Source of the DNA: Acanthosoma haemorrhoidale
Taxonomy: Eukaryota; Arthropoda; Insecta; Hemiptera; Acanthosomatidae
NCBI GenBank assembly: GCA_930367205.1
Contig: OV884011.1
Span: 42,173,754-42,237,753, forward strand
Direction: 5' to 3'
DNA: 64,000 nt
A model generated the notes under the pieces. The model made no database searches. It saw only the letters and a program-made list of their open reading frames with translations, and was not told where the DNA came from. A program made the translations under genes and the position numbers. The first letter of the stretch is position 1, and each line of letters begins with the position of its first letter. This document shows, piece after piece, positions 62,160 through 64,000 of this stretch.

Positions 62160-62612
62160 TGTAGGTTAGGAAGATTATGGCTTTAGGAGGAATAGGAATA
62201 GGAAGTACTGCGCCTGCGCTAACTATAGAAGTCGTTTTTCACATCGCTCTGCAACAAACTCTTTTTGTTACCGTTCGTAGGAAGTGCCTAGTTCGCAAAA
62301 CTGTTCCAACCGACCCTTGGGCGAACCGTTCGCGGTGGACTGTCTACAGGTCAGTGGAAAGAGGAACATTATTATTGCTAACGTAAGTTTTTCATCTCAC
62401 AATTCATACAGAGGGTGGCCATATTGCAAGATATCAGTCAGCCGTGCTGAGAGTGGGGATAGGAGTGGGGAGTCCAGCTGGCCCTCAGTACACTCTGTCC
62501 AGGCCTCTAATTACGCCGCAAGCTATTAACACAAATACCTGTGTTCGAGGCTACATTATATTGAATTTTTTTTTTTTTATTCAATTAAAAACTATTTACA
62601 AGAATATGAAAC
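62160..62612 (+). promoter_or_regulatory. Probable 5' UTR/internal promoter of the right-edge LINE
   Basis: GC-richer sequence between the head-to-head LINE ORF2 and the ORF1 that starts at 62613. It contains TACAGGTCAGTGG (about 62347) and ends in a T-run (62561-62579). Jockey elements carry internal 5' promoters, so this is plausible. The exact element start is not visible. Confidence 0.35.
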
Positions 62613-63950
62613 ATGCGTTTCTATCAACAAGTTATATCAGAAAATAAAAAAAAACGTTCAAGATCATTGGGACCTACGCCCACTATGTCACCAGTCAAAC
62701 GCAAGCCACGGCGATCTAATCGGAATATCCCAATAAATTCCTCAGCACCTAGCAGCTCTATGGAAGAGATACCACCACAACCCACCACATCAAAACAAAC
62801 AACAGTAACTCATGAGTCTCCCTTTTTCACACCCAATAGTTACGAGGTGTTGAAAAATATTGAGGTAGAGGACATGGACTCTACAACAACACCCACACAG
62901 CCCAAGCCACCAGCGATATTCGTTCGCAACATTAGTAATTTCAAATTACTATGCACTCAATTGAGCAAAGTTGTAGGTACAGGCAAATATACTTGCCTCA
63001 ATCGATCTCGGGACACAAAAGTTTCTCCGGACACTCCTGAAACATACCGAGGAATTATAAAATACCTAGAAGAAACCAAGGCTGATTTTCATACCTACCA
63101 ACTAAAGCAAGAAAGATCGCTGCGGGTGGTGATTAGAAACCTGCATCCCACAACACCAGCGGACGAGATAGAAAAGGAGCTGATAAGTTTAGGGTACAAG
63201 GTTCGCCAAATCACGAATGTCCTCCGTGAGGAAAGACAAGAAAATGATACAAGTATCAAGAAACCAATGCCCTTATTCTTTGTCGATCTAGAGCGAACAG
63301 CTGGAGTGGAGAAAATCTACGAGCTTAACCACTTATACTACACAAGAGTACAGGTCGAAAAGCGTTACCCGAAACGAGACATCGTCCAATGCCATAATTG
63401 CCAGGCATATGGGCACACAAAATCATACTGCTACCACCCTCCCAGGTGTGTAAAGTGCAGTGGGCAGCACAAAAGTGAATTGTGCAAGAAGCCCCTAAAA
63501 TCACCTGCTGTATGCGTGCTCTGTCAGCAAGGCCACCCGGCAAACTATAAAGGCTGTGAGGCTTATAGAATTCTAAAGTTCAGAAGTGAACAACGTCGTC
63601 GTCCTGAAGAAGAAACATCAGCCACAGGTAGCCCAAGAAGCGCCCCCACCAGAAGTTTGAGGCCTTCAGTCTCTTTTGCTGACGCAGTTCGGAACAGAGA
63701 GCAGTCACAGGCATTGCCCACACCTCCTCCGCAAGTTCTTCTTTCCCAGCACTCCGCTCATCCCAGCAATCGGCATACTCAATCCCATCCTCAACCACAC
63801 ATCTCGCATATCCCGCCACCTTCAAGCTCTTCAGATCTCACCAGCCTTTTAACCTCATTCCTTACAGAGTTCAGAACCCTAATTACACCTTTCATTTCCC
63901 TTCTTACAAATCTTGTCTCCTACCTTATCCCCGTTAAACAAAATCCATAA
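62613..63950 (+). CDS. LINE ORF1 (Gag-like) with three CCHC zinc knuckles
   Basis: An intact frame of 445 residues. The N-terminus is basic (KRKPRRSNRN), followed by a Ser/Thr/Pro-rich stretch. The centre (about residues 170-255) holds the pre-zinc-knuckle domain usual in jockey ORF1, with SLRVVIRNLHPTTPADEI and EKRYPKRDIVQCHNC. Three CCHC knuckles follow: CHNCQAYGHTKSYC, CVKCSGQHKSELC and CVLCQQGHPANYKGC (about residues 260-315). The C-terminus is Pro/Ser/His-rich. Such proteins bind element RNA and form ribonucleoprotein particles. The first ATG is at 62613. A later ATG (62684, MSPVKRKPRR) is an alternative start. The stop is TAA at 63948-63950. Confidence 0.88.
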   Translation: MRFYQQVISENKKKRSRSLGPTPTMSPVKRKPRRSNRNIPINSSAPSSSMEEIPPQPTTSKQTTVTHESPFFTPNSYEVLKNIEVEDMDSTTTPTQPKPPAIFVRNISNFKLLCTQLSKVVGTGKYTCLNRSRDTKVSPDTPETYRGIIKYLEETKADFHTYQLKQERSLRVVIRNLHPTTPADEIEKELISLGYKVRQITNVLREERQENDTSIKKPMPLFFVDLERTAGVEKIYELNHLYYTRVQVEKRYPKRDIVQCHNCQAYGHTKSYCYHPPRCVKCSGQHKSELCKKPLKSPAVCVLCQQGHPANYKGCEAYRILKFRSEQRRRPEEETSATGSPRSAPTRSLRPSVSFADAVRNREQSQALPTPPPQVLLSQHSAHPSNRHTQSHPQPHISHIPPPSSSSDLTSLLTSFLTEFRTLITPFISLLTNLVSYLIPVKQNP

Positions 63951-64000
63951 GTGGATCCTTCCGACTCCTTATCCATTCTCCTTTGGAATGCGAATGGTGT
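63951..64000 (+). CDS. LINE ORF2 start (endonuclease), truncated by window edge
   Basis: Directly after the ORF1 TAA and in the same frame comes LSILLWNANG, which matches the opening of jockey-type apurinic endonucleases (xxIxxWNANGL). No in-frame ATG precedes it. The rest lies outside the window. Confidence 0.6.
   Translation, partial: MDPSDSLSILLWNANG

Noticed and set aside
62177..62647. Three overlapping plus-strand frames before LINE ORF1
   Set aside because: They lie in the presumed 5' UTR/promoter of the LINE and lack any domain.

Overview
The window reads as AT-rich, animal nuclear DNA and most likely comes from an insect. The grounds are one spliced gene with GT-AG introns, non-LTR (LINE) retrotransposons of jockey type, mariner transposon remnants, tRNA-like SINE pieces, and no operons or bacterial ribosome binding sites. 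I cannot name the species. The large share of decayed transposons fits a big arthropod genome.

One host gene is clear. It is a neurogenin-family basic helix-loop-helix (bHLH) transcription factor, the insect tap gene, on the minus strand between about 21979 and 18537. Four coding exons join in frame to about 230 residues: exon 1 (21979-21977, only the ATG, directly against a GTAAGT donor), exon 2 (20877-20749, acidic then basic linker), exon 3 (20104-19850, the whole bHLH) and exon 4 (18842-18537, C-terminal tail). A promoter-like block with CCAAT and GC/CACC boxes lies at about 22080-22135. Proneural genes of this type often sit in wide non-coding domains, and several GC-rich blocks here with clustered binding motifs (3 CACGTG at 4103-4140, 3 CAGGTG at 27124-27254, 4 GATA sites at 37278-37443, a CATATG block near 23147) are candidate regulatory elements.

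The rest is mobile DNA. LINE family A, a jockey-like element, has copies at 1800-3065 (-), 11640-11945 (+), 13550-14310 (-), 14441-14573 (+) and 55040-55930 (+). LINE family B has 3' tails at 16054-16277 (+, with a perfect 13-bp target-site duplication), 34830-35075 (+), 43185-43300 (-) and 45555-45895 (+). The best family B copy is at 60763-62152 (-), with an ORF2 broken by a single TAG. A LINE with an intact ORF1 runs off the right edge (62160-64000, +), head to head with that ORF2; this could be one 5'-inverted insertion. Mariner fragments lie at 3070-3520 (+, internally deleted) and 28565-29460 (two 3' ends in inverted orientation). A repeat family with a decayed cysteine-containing protein occurs at 8290-9490 (+) and 24030-26110 (-). 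A small element with long terminal inverted repeats lies at 9545-10110.

Long stretches (for example 5450-7350, 10850-11640, 16300-17100, 33300-34800, 35100-37080, 39550-42750 and 45900-49150) show nothing I can name beyond simple repeats. No rRNA, CRISPR, operon or bacterial feature was seen. No clearly new multi-gene system is evident; the most interesting points are the tap gene model, the inverted transposon structures and the ORF1-TAA-ORF2 in-frame junction.
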